DNA of 64,000 nt from assembly GCA_963807865.1 (NCBI GenBank), contig CAWEDK010000034.1, forward strand, positions 248,001 to 312,000, read 5' to 3'. The first letter of the stretch is position 1. Every line of letters begins with the position of its first letter. This document shows, one piece after another, positions 29,651 through 38,772 of this stretch. This stretch comes from VAZQ01 sp963807865 (GTDB lineage: Bacteria; Pseudomonadota; Alphaproteobacteria; Rhizobiales; Xanthobacteraceae). The notes below the pieces were generated by a model. The model was given only the letters and a program-made list of their open reading frames with translations, did not search any database and had not been told where the DNA came from. Both the position numbers and the translations under genes were made by a program.

Positions 29651-30565
29651 TCATAGGCTGGCGAGCGCTCGTCGATAATATTCCAGATCGACATAGCGTT
29701 CCGGCGGTTGCGGCACGCGGCCCTCGGCTTCGCCGCGCAACGCGAGCACGTTGGCGAACCCGGCGTGATCGAACGCGGCGTCCCGCGCGAAGCCCTGCAC
29801 CGGGCAGGCGGCGAGCCGGTACATCTCGGCGGCAATCTCGGGCGTGACGTTGAGCCGCTCGGCGTAGAGCGCCTCGGCGGCTGCCCGGTTGCCGGGCGCG
29901 AGCGCCCAGCGCAGTCCCTCGATGCAGGCCTGTAGATAGGCGGCGAGCGTGGCGGCGTTCGCCGCGGCCCAGGCGCGCAGCACGTACGGAACGGTTCCGA
30001 GATAGGGACCGACCGTGTCGACTACCGCGCCCATGTCCTTGAGACCCGCGGCGCGAGCGTGGATGGCGAACGGCGGATTGAGGATGGCGGCCGCCATGCC
30101 GTCGTCACGCATGGCCGCGAAACGGCGGAACGGCGCGCCGGCCTCGGCGACCGCGTAGTCGGTGCGCTCCAGCCCGTGCAGCCGCAGCATCCGGTAGAGC
30201 ACGAACGACCAGCCAGTGTTGGCGACGTCGGCCGCGAGCGTCTTGCCGCGCAGGTCGGCGAGCGTCTCGATCTCCGGCTGCACGAACAGATGATTGAAGC
30301 CGTTGTCGCCGCCCGCGACGATCACCGCGTCGGCGCCGTCCTCAACCAGCGCGACCGCCTGATCGGCGGCGCCATGCACGATCTGGTAGCGGCCGGCGGC
30401 GAGGCCCTGCCGCTGCTCGGCGGAATTGGGGGCCGGGTGGAGATCGACCGCCAGCCCGCGCCTGGCGAACAGGCCGTTGGCTTGCGCGGCGAACAGCGGC
30501 AGCGTCTGCGTGCCGGGAAACACCATGACGGCGAGCCGCACCAGCGCGTCAACTTCGTCCTTCAC
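29651..30565 (-). CDS. NMT1/THI5-like ABC transporter substrate-binding protein
   Basis: 304 residues from GTG 30565, which overlaps the hemF stop by four bases (GTGA); longer upstream frames would lie inside hemF. The protein has VFPGTQTLPLFAAQANGLFA, then PNSAEQRQGLAAGRYQIVHG and LRGKTLAADVANTGWSFVLY, all typical of periplasmic binding proteins for thiamine-precursor-like or nitrate/taurine-type ligands. I see no clear signal peptide, so it may lack one or start elsewhere. Translational coupling to hemF is unusual and suggests a shared function or chance. Confidence 0.8.
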   Translation of the reverse strand: MKDEVDALVRLAVMVFPGTQTLPLFAAQANGLFARRGLAVDLHPAPNSAEQRQGLAAGRYQIVHGAADQAVALVEDGADAVIVAGGDNGFNHLFVQPEIETLADLRGKTLAADVANTGWSFVLYRMLRLHGLERTDYAVAEAGAPFRRFAAMRDDGMAAAILNPPFAIHARAAGLKDMGAVVDTVGPYLGTVPYVLRAWAAANAATLAAYLQACIEGLRWALAPGNRAAAEALYAERLNVTPEIAAEMYRLAACPVQGFARDAAFDHAGFANVLALRGEAEGRVPQPPERYVDLEYYRRALASL

Positions 30566-31455
30566 GGCCACTTCACCACCGGCGGCATCGAGGACAGGAT
30601 CAATTCGACGTTGCCGCCGGTGCGCAGTCCGAACACGGTGCCGCGGTCGTACAGCAGGTTGAACTCGACATAGCGGCCGCGTCGCACCAGTTGCTCCTCG
30701 CGCTCGTCGTCCGACCACGGCGTGGCGAAGTTCCTGCGCACCAGTTCCGGATAGATCGTCAGGAACGCGCGGCCGACATCCTGCGTGAAGGCGAAATCGG
30801 CGTCCCAGTCGCCGGAATCCAGATAGTCGTAGAAGATGCCGCCGATGCCGCGCATCTCCTTGCGATGCTTCAGGTAGAAATACTCGTCACACCACGCCTT
30901 GAATTTCTCGTAGGGCGCGACCGCCGCATGGGCTTCGCACGCCGAACGCATCGCGGCGTGGAACGCAACGGTGTCGGGATCGTCCTGCGTGCGGCGGCGA
31001 TCGAGCACCGGCGTGAGGTCGGCGCCGCCGCCAAACCAGGCCTTGGTGGTGACGACGAACCGCGTGTTCATGTGCACCGCCGGCACATGCGGGTTGTGCA
31101 GGTGCGCGATCAGCGAGATGCCCGACGCCCAGAACCGCGGGTCTTCGGCCGCGCCCGGAATGTCCTTGCGAAATTCCGGCGCGAACTCGCCGTGCACCGT
31201 CGACACATGCACGCCGACCTTCTCGAACACGCGTCCCTTCATCATCGACATCATGCCGCCACCACCCGGCGCGCCGCTGTGGTCGCTGCGGCTCCACGGC
31301 GTACGCACGAAACGGCCCGCGGCTTGTTCGCCCAGGCGCGCACTCGGCGGCAACGCATCCTCGACCGCTTCGAACGCCGCGCAGATGTCGTCGCGCAATT
31401 GCTCGAACCACGCGCGCGCGCTGGCCTTGCGATCTGCGAGCAGGTTGGCGTCCAT
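30562..31455 (-). CDS. hemF: Oxygen-dependent coproporphyrinogen III oxidase
   Basis: 297 residues from ATG 31455 (MDANLLADRKASARAWFEQL); the longer in-frame start is rejected because its extension has no family similarity. HemF motifs are complete: GGGMMSMMKGRVFEKVGVHV, FHAAMRSACEAH, WCDEYFYLKHR, GIGGIFYDYLDSGDWD and RGRYVEFNLLYDRGT. It converts coproporphyrinogen III to protoporphyrinogen IX in haem synthesis, using oxygen, in the cytoplasm. The stop overlaps the start of the substrate-binding protein gene. Confidence 0.96.
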   Translation of the reverse strand: MDANLLADRKASARAWFEQLRDDICAAFEAVEDALPPSARLGEQAAGRFVRTPWSRSDHSGAPGGGGMMSMMKGRVFEKVGVHVSTVHGEFAPEFRKDIPGAAEDPRFWASGISLIAHLHNPHVPAVHMNTRFVVTTKAWFGGGADLTPVLDRRRTQDDPDTVAFHAAMRSACEAHAAVAPYEKFKAWCDEYFYLKHRKEMRGIGGIFYDYLDSGDWDADFAFTQDVGRAFLTIYPELVRRNFATPWSDDEREEQLVRRGRYVEFNLLYDRGTVFGLRTGGNVELILSSMPPVVKWP

Positions 31456-31543
31456 CGTCGGCTCCGGTTCGCGAGTGATGACTGCCACGCCATGGTAAAG
31501 GGTGAGGAGAAAAAGAAAAGAGAAAGGCCACGCACAGACGAAA

Positions 31544-32401
31544 ATGCGGCGCATTGGCATTCTCCGGTCGGAAATCGTGAACCGTTCTGGAGCCTTTTCT
31601 CGCCGGGCTGCGCGACCTTGGATACGTCGAGGGACGCGACCTCGCATTCGAATTTCGTTCCGGACAGGGAAATCTGCAAGCGTTGCCGGTCTGGCGGCAG
31701 AACTCGTGCGGCTTAACGTCGACTGATCGTTGCGTCGGAGACGCCGGGGTGCAGGCCGCCAAACGCGCGACGACCGAAATCCCGATCGTGATGGCGCCTC
31801 GGGCGACCGGTTGGAACGGGGCTGATCGCAAGCCTTGCCGGCCGGGCGGCAACATCACCGGGCTGTCGCCGCGACCGCCGAACTCGCCGGCAAGAGCCTC
31901 GAACTCATCCGCGAAATCCTGCCGATGACGAAGCGCGTCGCCGCGCTGGCGGACCGCAGAATAGTTTCACGAAGCCGTTTCTCGAACAGATCGAGGCCTT
32001 CGCGCGCGCCTTCAGATCGAGGTGCGTCCACCATGGTCCGGGAACCGCAGGAGTTCGAAGCGGCCTTCTCGGCAATCGCTGCGGAGCGGGCGGACGCCGT
32101 GATCGTTCAACCGACGCTGCCGCGCAAACCCGCCATCGATCTGCTCTCAAGCACCGGCTCGCGGCGGTTTCGGGCAACCGGGCGTTCGCTGAGGGCGGCG
32201 ACTGATGACATATGCGGCAAGCTCAACGACCGGTATCGCGAGGCGGCGGTTTACGTCGACGATCTCAAGGACGAAGCCGGCGGACCTTCCGGTACAGCAG
32301 CCGACGCGCTTCGAACTCGTGATCAACCTGAAGACCGCAAAGGTGCTCGGCATCGAAATTCCACCGGTGCTGCTCGCCGCGCCGACGAGGTGATCGAATG
32401 A
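31544..32401 (+). pseudogene. Decayed ABC-type substrate-binding protein (ABC_sub_bind/TrpX family), copy 1
   Basis: Starting at ATG 31544 (MRRIGILRSEIV), fragments of the family appear in several frames: GLRDLGYVEGRDLAFEFRSG, then AAELVRLNVD, RPGGNITGLSATAAELAGKS, MVREPQEFEAAFSAIAAERA, PADLPVQQPTRFELVINLKT and AKVLGIEIPP, ending DEVIE at TGA 32401. Both frame directions are needed and several blocks are damaged, so unlike the single-insertion genes elsewhere this one is truly decayed. The ATG of copy 2 overlaps the stop (ATGA). Proteins of this family bind sugars, amino acids or unknown ligands for ABC transporters; no permease or ATPase gene is adjacent. Confidence 0.85.
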
Positions 32402-33352
32402 AGACGCGCCGCGAGTTCATCTCTTTGATGGGCGGCGCTGTGGCTGCATGCCGGGGGCGGCCAGGGCGCAGCAAGCATCAGTTCCAGTTATCGGATTCCG
32501 AGCTCGACATCACGCGACGAATTCGCCGAACAGATGAAGGCATTTCACAGGGCCTGAGTGAAGCAGGCTATGTGCAGGGTAAGAACTTGGCTATCGAGTA
32601 CCGGTGGGCCTCCGGAGTTTATGAGCGGTTGCTCACTGGCGTCGATTGGTTCCAACAAGGCGTAGTTTTGATCGCAACAGCCGGCGGCATTCTCCTGCAT
32701 CTGCTGCGAAAGGTGCGGCCAAGACCATACCAATTGTATTGGATGGGGGCCGATCCGATCAACGCTGGCTTGGTTAGCAGCCTCAGCCGGCCGGAGGCAA
32801 CGTCACAGGAATACATCGCTGAACCTGCAGGTTGGCCCAAAGAGGGTGAGCTGTTGCGCGAACTCTTTCCGACCGCGACGACAGTAGCCTGCTCGTCAAT
32901 CCGACGAGCCAACGCGCAAGTACTTTGCACGATATGCAGGTGGCGTCCCGCGCTCTTGGACAGAATATCGCGCGCTATACGCCGAAGTGGATCGCGATCT
33001 CGAAATGGCCTTCGCCGAGGCGATCCGCTAGGCGTCAGTGGCGTCGTGATCGGCACGGACGCATTCTTCATTAGCCGCGCCCAACCGCAGCGCTTCCACG
33101 CGTTATGCCATACCTAGCGTCCAGTTCCGGGAGTTCGCTGCCGCCGGTGGCCTATGAGCTACGGCAGTGACTTACCGACACCTACCGATGCTAGGGAACT
33201 ATGTCGCGCGCATCCTGAAGGGCGAAAAGCCCGCCGACCTGCCGGTGCAGCAGGCCACAAAGTTGAATTGATCATCAACCTTGTGACCGCCAAGACGCTT
33301 GGCATTACCGTGCCTATCACACTTCGGCCGCGCCGACGAGGTGATCGAATGA
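32398..33352 (+). pseudogene. Decayed ABC-type substrate-binding protein, copy 2
   Basis: Starts MKTRREFISLMGGAVAAC, a Tat-like signal, then in mixed frames SEAGYVQGKNLAIEYRWASG, MGADPINAGLVSSLSRP, ELLRELFPTATTVA, then DLEMAFAEAIR stopped by TAG at 33029-33031, GVSGVVIGTDAFFISRAQP, QFREFAAAGG, GNYVARIL and PADLPVQQATKVELIINLVT to DEVIE at TGA 33352. Insertions, deletions and stops occur within short distances. Its head-to-tail position behind copy 1, with the same ATGA overlap and same last residues, indicates an old tandem duplication followed by loss. Confidence 0.85.
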
Positions 33353-33650
33353 AAGCGCAGGCAACCTTCGCGTCGCGCTCAAATAATCTTCGCTTGCTGC
33401 GGCATCCACGCGTGAAGCAGTGGTTTCGTGGGAGGAAGCAAGAAAAAACATTGCGCGGACGGTCCGTGGAAGGACACAAGCGCAACCTTTTTTTGCCACG
33501 GTTCTACGAAAACCTCTCGGGCGTGGGGGAGATCGGGGAGTGCGATGTCGTCCTCCGTCTGTTCGGGGAAATTGCAGACGGTAGCGGCGGCTGAGCGCCA
33601 GCGAGCGAGGCGGGTCGGGAGCAACGCCCAGGGGGCGTGAGATATGCACC
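33353..33650. other. Stretch without a recognised gene
   Basis: An 81-codon frame starts at ATG 33349, overlapping the preceding pseudogene stop, and a 91-codon frame runs on the opposite strand to about 33654. Neither resembles a family I know. The region is lower in GC than its flanks, with T7 and A6 runs near 33440-33492, and may be the remnant of a further gene. Confidence 0.4.
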
Positions 33651-34181
33651 TCACCCGCCTCGTTCTTTTTCATCCGATATATCCGGCCGCACCGCTGAGC
33701 GATCGCTTTCCTGCGGGAAATCGAGCCGCGGAAACCCATCGAGCTGCCGCAGCGCCTCGCCCACCGCCATCGCGGCGGTGACCGCGACGTTGAGCGAGCG
33801 CATACCGGACCTGACCGGAACAACGAGCCGCAAATCGGCCGCTTGATGCACGCGTTCGGGCACGCCGGCCAATTCCCGGCCGAACAGCAGGATGTCGTCG
33901 CGGCCGTAGGCATGATCCAGATACGATGTGCGCGCGCGGGTGGTGAATAAGATCAGCCGCCCGCCCGCCGTGTGCCGCCAGGTTTCGAATGCGGCCCAGT
34001 CGGTATGGCGAACGATCGCCGCTGCCGCCAGGTAGTCCATGCCGGCGCGGCGGAACGCGCGATCGGTGACCGGGAAGCCGGCCGGCTCGATGATGTGAGC
34101 TTCGACCCCGAGACACGCGGCGAGCCGCAGGATCGTGCCGGTATTCTGCGGAATGTCGGGCTCGTACAGCGCGATGCGCAT
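33651..34181 (-). CDS. trmL: tRNA (cytidine/uridine-34-2'-O)-methyltransferase
   Basis: 176 residues with the SPOUT motifs of TrmL: EPDIPQNTGTILRLAACLG at the N-terminus, LLFGRELAGVPE (motif 2) and VVPVRSGMRSLNVAVTAAMA (motif 3), which form the knotted S-adenosylmethionine site. It methylates the wobble-base ribose of leucine tRNAs. Length is a little over the family norm owing to a charged C-terminal tail. It stands alone, convergent with the pseudogene region. Confidence 0.93.
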   Translation of the reverse strand: MRIALYEPDIPQNTGTILRLAACLGVEAHIIEPAGFPVTDRAFRRAGMDYLAAAAIVRHTDWAAFETWRHTAGGRLILFTTRARTSYLDHAYGRDDILLFGRELAGVPERVHQAADLRLVVPVRSGMRSLNVAVTAAMAVGEALRQLDGFPRLDFPQESDRSAVRPDISDEKERGG

Positions 34182-34199
34182 TGGCTTCCTTCTCGGCGC

Positions 34200-34268
34200 C
34201 TCGTCGAAGCGCCGTAACCCACCATTTGAACTCGCGGAAAACTCAGCCGGTGGGTTACGCGCCCATAG
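34200..34268. repeat. Palindromic repeat (GTAACCCACC / GGTGGGTTAC type), copy 1
   Basis: GAAGCGCCGTAACCCACC and GGTGGGTTACGCGCCC form a hairpin around an AT-richer loop (TTGAACTCGCGGAAA). A longer copy of the same repeat lies at 35381-35477, so the two copies flank mepA. Confidence 0.85.
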
Positions 34269-34420
34269 CCCGACGAAGACGGGCGTAAACGCCCCGATGT
34301 GCGCTATCCGACCCTACGCGCTCCTGGTCCGTCACGTCACAAATCAATGTCGGCTGTCATGTCGGCAACGGCGAAACATATCGGGAAGCCCGGCCCATAA
34401 ATATGGAGTAGAGTTTATTG

Positions 34421-35353
34421 ATGCGCGCTGTCGCTTGCCTCCTCGCCGTCTTCTTCCTTGCGGCCGCGAGTTCCGCCGTCGCGCAGCAGAAGCGCCCGAT
34501 TGACCCGATGCTTCCCGGCTCGCTCAATCCCAAGCCGCTACCGCCGCTGAAAAATCCTGACGCGCCGTCAACGCCGGCCAAGGAACTGTTCGCGCGCAAA
34601 TCGACGCCGTCTCCCGGACCGCCGCGCGCGATCGGCGGCGATTTCGACGGCTGTCTCGCCGGCGCCGTGTCGCTGCCGATCACGGGTCAGACTTGGCAAG
34701 TCATGCGGCCGTCGCGAAACCGCAACTGGGGCCATCCGGAACTCATTCGCTTCATTGAGCGGCTTGCCGCGAACGCAAAAAAGGCTGGCTGGAACGGTCT
34801 TTTGGTTGGCGACATGTCTCAGCCGCGCGGCGGGCCGATGCTTTCCGATCACGCCAGCCATCAAATCGGCCTCAACGTCGATATCTGGTTTGCGCCGATG
34901 CCGGACCACGCGCAAAGCCGCGAGGAGCGCGAGTTCCGCCCGGGCACCGATGTGGTTGCGCCCGATCTGCGCGACGTCGATCCGAAATTGTGGACCCACG
35001 GACATACTGCGCTCATCCGAACGGCTGCGCAGGATCCGGTGGTCGTCCGCATCCTGGTCAATGCCGCGATCAAGAAGGCGTTGTGCCGCGAGGCCGGGGC
35101 TGATCACCCCTGGCTTTACAAGGTGCGTCCCTGGTACGGCCACGCCGAGCATTTTCATGTCCAGATTGGCTGTCCCGCAGACAGTGCGGAATGCAAGCCG
35201 CCAGTCCCGCCGCGCCCAAGCGCCGGCTGCGGCAGCGACCTCGACGTCTGGTTCAAGGAATCGACGCTGCACCCGCCGCCGAGCAAACCGAGGCCGGTTT
35301 TGACGTTGGCCGGGTTGCCCCCCGCGTGCAGGCAGATCGTCAAAGCGCCGTGA
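34421..35353 (+). CDS. mepA: Penicillin-insensitive murein endopeptidase
   Basis: 310 residues from ATG 34421 (TTG 34418 is a near alternative, closer to GGAG). A signal peptide (MRAVACLLAVFFLAAASSAVAQ) is followed by the LAS-peptidase domain: MSQPRGGPMLSDHASHQIG, VDIWFAPM and WYGHAEHFHVQIGCP, containing the zinc ligands H, D and HxH. MepA cleaves D-Ala-mDAP and mDAP-mDAP cross-links in the periplasm, the latter being the product of L,D-transpeptidases such as the one encoded at 3439. It is flanked on both sides by copies of one palindromic repeat. Confidence 0.94.
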   Translation: MRAVACLLAVFFLAAASSAVAQQKRPIDPMLPGSLNPKPLPPLKNPDAPSTPAKELFARKSTPSPGPPRAIGGDFDGCLAGAVSLPITGQTWQVMRPSRNRNWGHPELIRFIERLAANAKKAGWNGLLVGDMSQPRGGPMLSDHASHQIGLNVDIWFAPMPDHAQSREEREFRPGTDVVAPDLRDVDPKLWTHGHTALIRTAAQDPVVVRILVNAAIKKALCREAGADHPWLYKVRPWYGHAEHFHVQIGCPADSAECKPPVPPRPSAGCGSDLDVWFKESTLHPPPSKPRPVLTLAGLPPACRQIVKAP

Positions 35354-35380
35354 TTGTCGATGCCGCTTCGCCTGCAATTC

Positions 35381-35477
35381 GTAGGGTGGGTTAGGCGCGA
35401 AGCGCCGTAACCCACCGGTTGGACTCGCGGAAAGCTCAGCCGATGGGTTACGCGCCTTCGGCGCTAACCCACCCTAT
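35381..35477. repeat. Palindromic repeat (GTAGGGTGGGTTAG...CTAACCCACCCTAT type), copy 2
   Basis: A long nested palindrome: outer arms GTAGGGTGGGTTAG and CTAACCCACCCTAT, inner arms GGCGCGAAGCGCC and GGCGCGTAACCC-type halves. The central part GGACTCGCGGAAAGCTCAGCC is almost identical to copy 1 at 34200-34268. Confidence 0.88.
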
Positions 35478-35575
35478 GAGTTGGAGCATGGAATAGAGTG
35501 AGACCTTATAATGCAGTTATTATGCCATGAAATGTGGAATACGCGCGAGGGCTAGGGATATCGAAGGAGGGCTGA

Positions 35576-36393
35576 GTGGATCTGGACGAAGCGATTTCGG
35601 TTCTCATTGGTCTGCTGAAGGCGAGCAAGGCCGGTAACTACGGCTATGATTTGTATCCCCGCGTTGGTGCTCAGGTAAGCGCGGAGAAAATTCATCCGAA
35701 CGATGTGCAGGCGCAGGCGCTGGCAATACGGAAATTGTCGCCAATATTCTTCGATGCCGCATGGGAGTTATGCCGACGCGGCGTCGTACGGCCTGGAGTG
35801 AGAGTGACGGGCGATCAGGCAGTCAACGAAGGCGGGTACTGTCTGAGTGCCGCCGGTCGAACGGTACTTGAGAGCATCGACGAGAACACAATTGTCGTTC
35901 TCCAGCCAGGCTCACTTGCTTCAACATTCAAGCAGTATCAGGCCCGCTTCGGGCATGGATTTTATCAAAGGGCAATGGAATCAATTCGGTGTCGAAACGC
36001 TGAGGCGTGGCTGGCCAGTTGTGCGATGACTGGTGCGGCTGCTGAATCTGTATTGCTCGCGGTGGCCATAGCGAAGTTGAAAGATGAGGAGCACGTTCTA
36101 AGGACGTATGCCCAGTCAGGAGGGCGGAGCTCGTCACGAAGGGGTTGGACAGAGAAATCCAGCGAGCGATGGATGTACTTCGTGTGATCGGTAATAATGC
36201 TGTTCATCCAGGGCAGATTGATTTGAAGGATGACAAGGCGGTCGCAATGAAGCTATTTCAACTTCTTAACCTCATCGTTGAGAGGAGAATTTCTGTGCCA
36301 AAGCAGATTGATGAATTGTTTGAAGGATTGCCTCCAGGAGCCAAAGACGCGATTGAGCGCCGAGACGGAAAAACCCCGCGTTCGGAAAATTGA
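35576..36393 (+). CDS. DUF4145 domain protein, one frameshift
   Basis: GTG 35576 has an ideal ribosome site (GAAGGAGG, five bases before). The first 185 residues end near TYAQSGGR; the frame then shifts by a base in the direction opposite to most breaks in this window, and continues ELVTKGLDREIQRAMDVLRV, IGNNAVHPGQIDLKDD, which is the DUF4145 core. Corrected length is about 272 residues. DUF4145 proteins are often associated with restriction or defence genes, but none is adjacent. GC content is visibly lower than in its neighbours and the gene is bracketed by palindromes, suggesting recent arrival. Confidence 0.75.
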
Positions 36394-36407
36394 TGACATA
36401 AGAAAGC

Positions 36408-36490
36408 GTAGCCCGGATGGAGCGCAGCGCAATCCGGGTCTCGCGCGCGATGATGCATCCCCGGATTTCGCTTCGCTCCATCCGGGCTAC
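36408..36490. repeat. Palindromic repeat (GTAGCCCGGATGGAGCG type), copy 1
   Basis: Arms GTAGCCCGGATGGAGCG and CGCTCCATCCGGGCTAC, with an inner GCAATCCGGG / CCCCGGATTTC pair. This repeat is very common in Bradyrhizobium-like genomes and recurs at 61476-61553. It lies 15 bases after the DUF4145 stop. Confidence 0.9.
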
Positions 36491-36524
36491 GGCTGCGTGC
36501 CGAATAGCCGGCCGGGTTACGCCG

Positions 36525-37369
36525 CTAAAAAAACGCCAGCGTCCTGATCTCGATGCTCTCGCGCGGGCGAGCATTGGGCGGCGTGGTCGGATCGTCGAAC
36601 GCGGTGTGCGCGGTCCAGCGCGCCCGTCCGTCCTTGCGCCGAATCGAACACCTTGAACACCAGCGCCTCGTCGCGCCGCATGCGCGGGAACCAGTACCAC
36701 TGGTGCTGCGGATTGTAGCCGACCGCGTAAGTCTGTCCGACCCGGTCAGGATAGATGCGCTCGGAGATGATGAAATCCTTCTCGGCGACGCTGCGCGCGT
36801 CGCAGATGCCGAGCGGATGGGTCTCGACCGGATGGCGGATCGGCCGCCAGACCTGGATGATCGCGAAGCGGCCGGCCAGCAGTGTCGTCGGCTTCGTGCG
36901 GCAGCAGGTCGCGCACGCGCTGCGGGCCCGACCATTCGGTATAGTCGTTGTGCACGCGGCGCACGACCTCGCGGATTTTGGTCTTCTCGCGCAGTTCGTC
37001 GTCGGCGGTGCGCAGCGTGTGGTCGAACACCACGACGCGCTTGGCGCCGCTCTCGGCTTTCACCAGCGCTTCCATCTCCGGGTAGTAGACCCGCCTGATC
37101 TCGGCCTCGTCGAAGAAGTCCGTCATCTTCGTGGGGTGCGGCACGAAGTGGAAGCCGTTGCGGTCGAGCGTGAAGCCCTTGGCGCCGCTGCGGCCGTTGT
37201 GGATCGTCACCCGCTGCGGGTCGACCGTGCCGCCGGTGCGGACGTCGAGCGAGCCGGGCCCGCCCGTATAGGTGAAGAGCTTCTCGCCGGTGTTCTTGAC
37301 GTAGTTGAGCGTCGCCTCGACCGCCGGCACGGTTTCGGGATCGGCGGTCTGTTCGAGAACCTGCACCAT
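36525..37369 (-). CDS. CmcJ/NvfI family oxidoreductase-like protein, two frameshifts
   Basis: ATG 37369 encodes MVQVLEQTADPETVPAVEAT, then KGFTLDRNGFHFVPHPTKM, VVVFDHTLR and RVHNDYTEWSGPQRVRDLLP, typical of the family. One extra base near 36893 and another near 36645 break the frame; between and after them one reads FAIIQVWRPIRHPVETHPLG, YPDRVGQTYAVGYNPQHQWY and DGRARWTAHTAFDDPTTPP, ending at 36525. Fungal and actinobacterial members act in antibiotic or meroterpenoid synthesis, possibly as 2-oxoglutarate-dependent oxygenases; the role in proteobacteria is unknown. Confidence 0.8.
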
Positions 37370-37646
37370 GAGACCACTCCTGGCATGCGGACCCGGGGCC
37401 GGGTCTGGTGTTCGGGGGATAAACTTAGGGCCGCGGGGAAGCGACCGGAAGAGCCGCGGTGATCACGAAAAGCGGCATTCCCGGTGACGGAAGACGCGGG
37501 AAGACCACGGAAGAAGCCCGAAGAAGGACCGGCTGCCGGGTCATGTGTGGCCTGAATGACACACGCCGGTGGCGGTTCAAAACCCGCTTGAACCATTCGG
37601 CCGATGCCCACGACCAAACCAGTACGAGAACACAGGGGAGGCCATC

Positions 37647-37736
37647 ATGCGTCTTTGCTTCGATTGCGATTTAGGCTCGCTCGCGGTCCTGATGATCGGC
37701 ATCAGCGGCGTGGCGTTTCTGGCGATGAGCATTTGA
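37647..37736 (+). CDS. 29-residue membrane peptide (small ORF)
   Basis: ATG 37647 with AGGGGAGG six bases before, one of the best ribosome sites in the window. The peptide MRLCFDCDLGSLAVLMIGIS ends GVAFLAMSI: a short cysteine-containing head (C4, C7) and one hydrophobic helix. It lies in an 830-base stretch otherwise empty between the CmcJ-like gene and petA. No homologue comes to mind; the coding claim rests on the ribosome site and the plausible single-span composition. Confidence 0.5.
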   Translation: MRLCFDCDLGSLAVLMIGISGVAFLAMSI

Positions 37737-38197
37737 CCGTTCGCGACATGCAGGGCCGCAGGCCCTGACCCCGGCCGGCAGCATATCGCCGCCGGACACC
37801 AATCCAAATCCTGACCGCCCCATCTCCGCGCCGCAATCGAACGGCGCATCGCGTGGTCCCGCCGCCCGGCGTGAGCCGCCCCTACTTCGGCGAATGCCGC
37901 CTCAGCTTGGCCCGCTAAGGGGCAAAAAACCCCCGCCGGAAGGGCATTTGTCCGACTTTTCCGCAATGCGGCAGGGGGCCACTTGCACTCACTCTATAAG
38001 GGTGCCAATAAACCGCGCAGGAATAGCCGCTTGGCCCCCTTCCCCAGGGTGGAAAGCGGCCAGTTCGCCCGCTGCCGCCATGGGCGTCCTCCGCATTTGG
38101 GCGTGGGAGGGCCGCGGCGCTTCGGATGCAGGCAAGTGGTGCACCTGCACGCGTTCGAGCGCGGGCGGATCGTGTGTCTGAGAAAGGGACCTTACAC
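37737..38197. other. Leader/promoter region of petABC; no gene recognised
   Basis: 461 bases upstream of petA. Contains TATAAG near 37995, a possible -10 box, but no convincing -35. Short GC-rich inverted repeats occur (for instance around 37743-37780). No supported protein frame. Confidence 0.5.
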
Positions 38198-38734
38198 GTG
38201 ACAACGATGCATTCGGCGCATTCGGATTCGCCGACACGTCGCGATTTCATCTATATCGCCACAGGTGCGGCCGCCGGCGTCGCCGCAATCGCGGCCCTGG
38301 TTCCGCTGATCGCCCAAATGAACCCGGATGCCTCGACAATCGCCGCCGGGGCGCCGATCGAGGTCGATCTGACGCCGATCACCGAAGGCCAGGTGATCAA
38401 GGTGTTCTGGCGCGGCAAGCCGATCTTCATCAATCACCGGACCAAGAAGCAGATCGAGGACGCCGAGAACGTCGACGTCGCCAAGCTTCCCGACCCGCAG
38501 CCCGATTCGGCACGGGTCAAAGCCGGACATGCCCAGTTTCAGGTACTGATCGGCATCTGCACCCATCTCGGCTGCATCCCGATCGCCCACCAGGGGCCGT
38601 ACGACGGCTACTTCTGCCCCTGCCACGGCTCGGTCTACGATACCTCCGGCCGCATCCGCAGCGGACCGGCGCCGCTCAATCTCGCTCTGCCGCCCTACGA
38701 GTTTGTCTCCGACAGCAAGATCAAGATCGGCTGA
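38198..38734 (+). CDS. petA: Ubiquinol-cytochrome c reductase, Rieske iron-sulfur subunit
   Basis: 178 residues from GTG 38198, preferred because AAGGGA is eight bases before; ATG 38207 would be 17 away. The Tat-type twin arginine is in PTRRDF (12-17), followed by the single membrane anchor. The 2Fe-2S ligands are in CTHLGC (121-126) and CPCHGS (140-145). The subunit passes electrons from ubiquinol to cytochrome c1 on the periplasmic side. First gene of petABC. Confidence 0.97.
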   Translation: MTTMHSAHSDSPTRRDFIYIATGAAAGVAAIAALVPLIAQMNPDASTIAAGAPIEVDLTPITEGQVIKVFWRGKPIFINHRTKKQIEDAENVDVAKLPDPQPDSARVKAGHAQFQVLIGICTHLGCIPIAHQGPYDGYFCPCHGSVYDTSGRIRSGPAPLNLALPPYEFVSDSKIKIG

Positions 38735-38772
38735 CGGCTGCTCGACCCCACTCTTCCCGTAAGGTTTTTCCC

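Noticed and set aside
34200..35477. mepA as a composite transposon between flanking repeats
   Set aside because: The repeats are short dispersed palindromes found widely between genes; no transposase or target duplication is seen.
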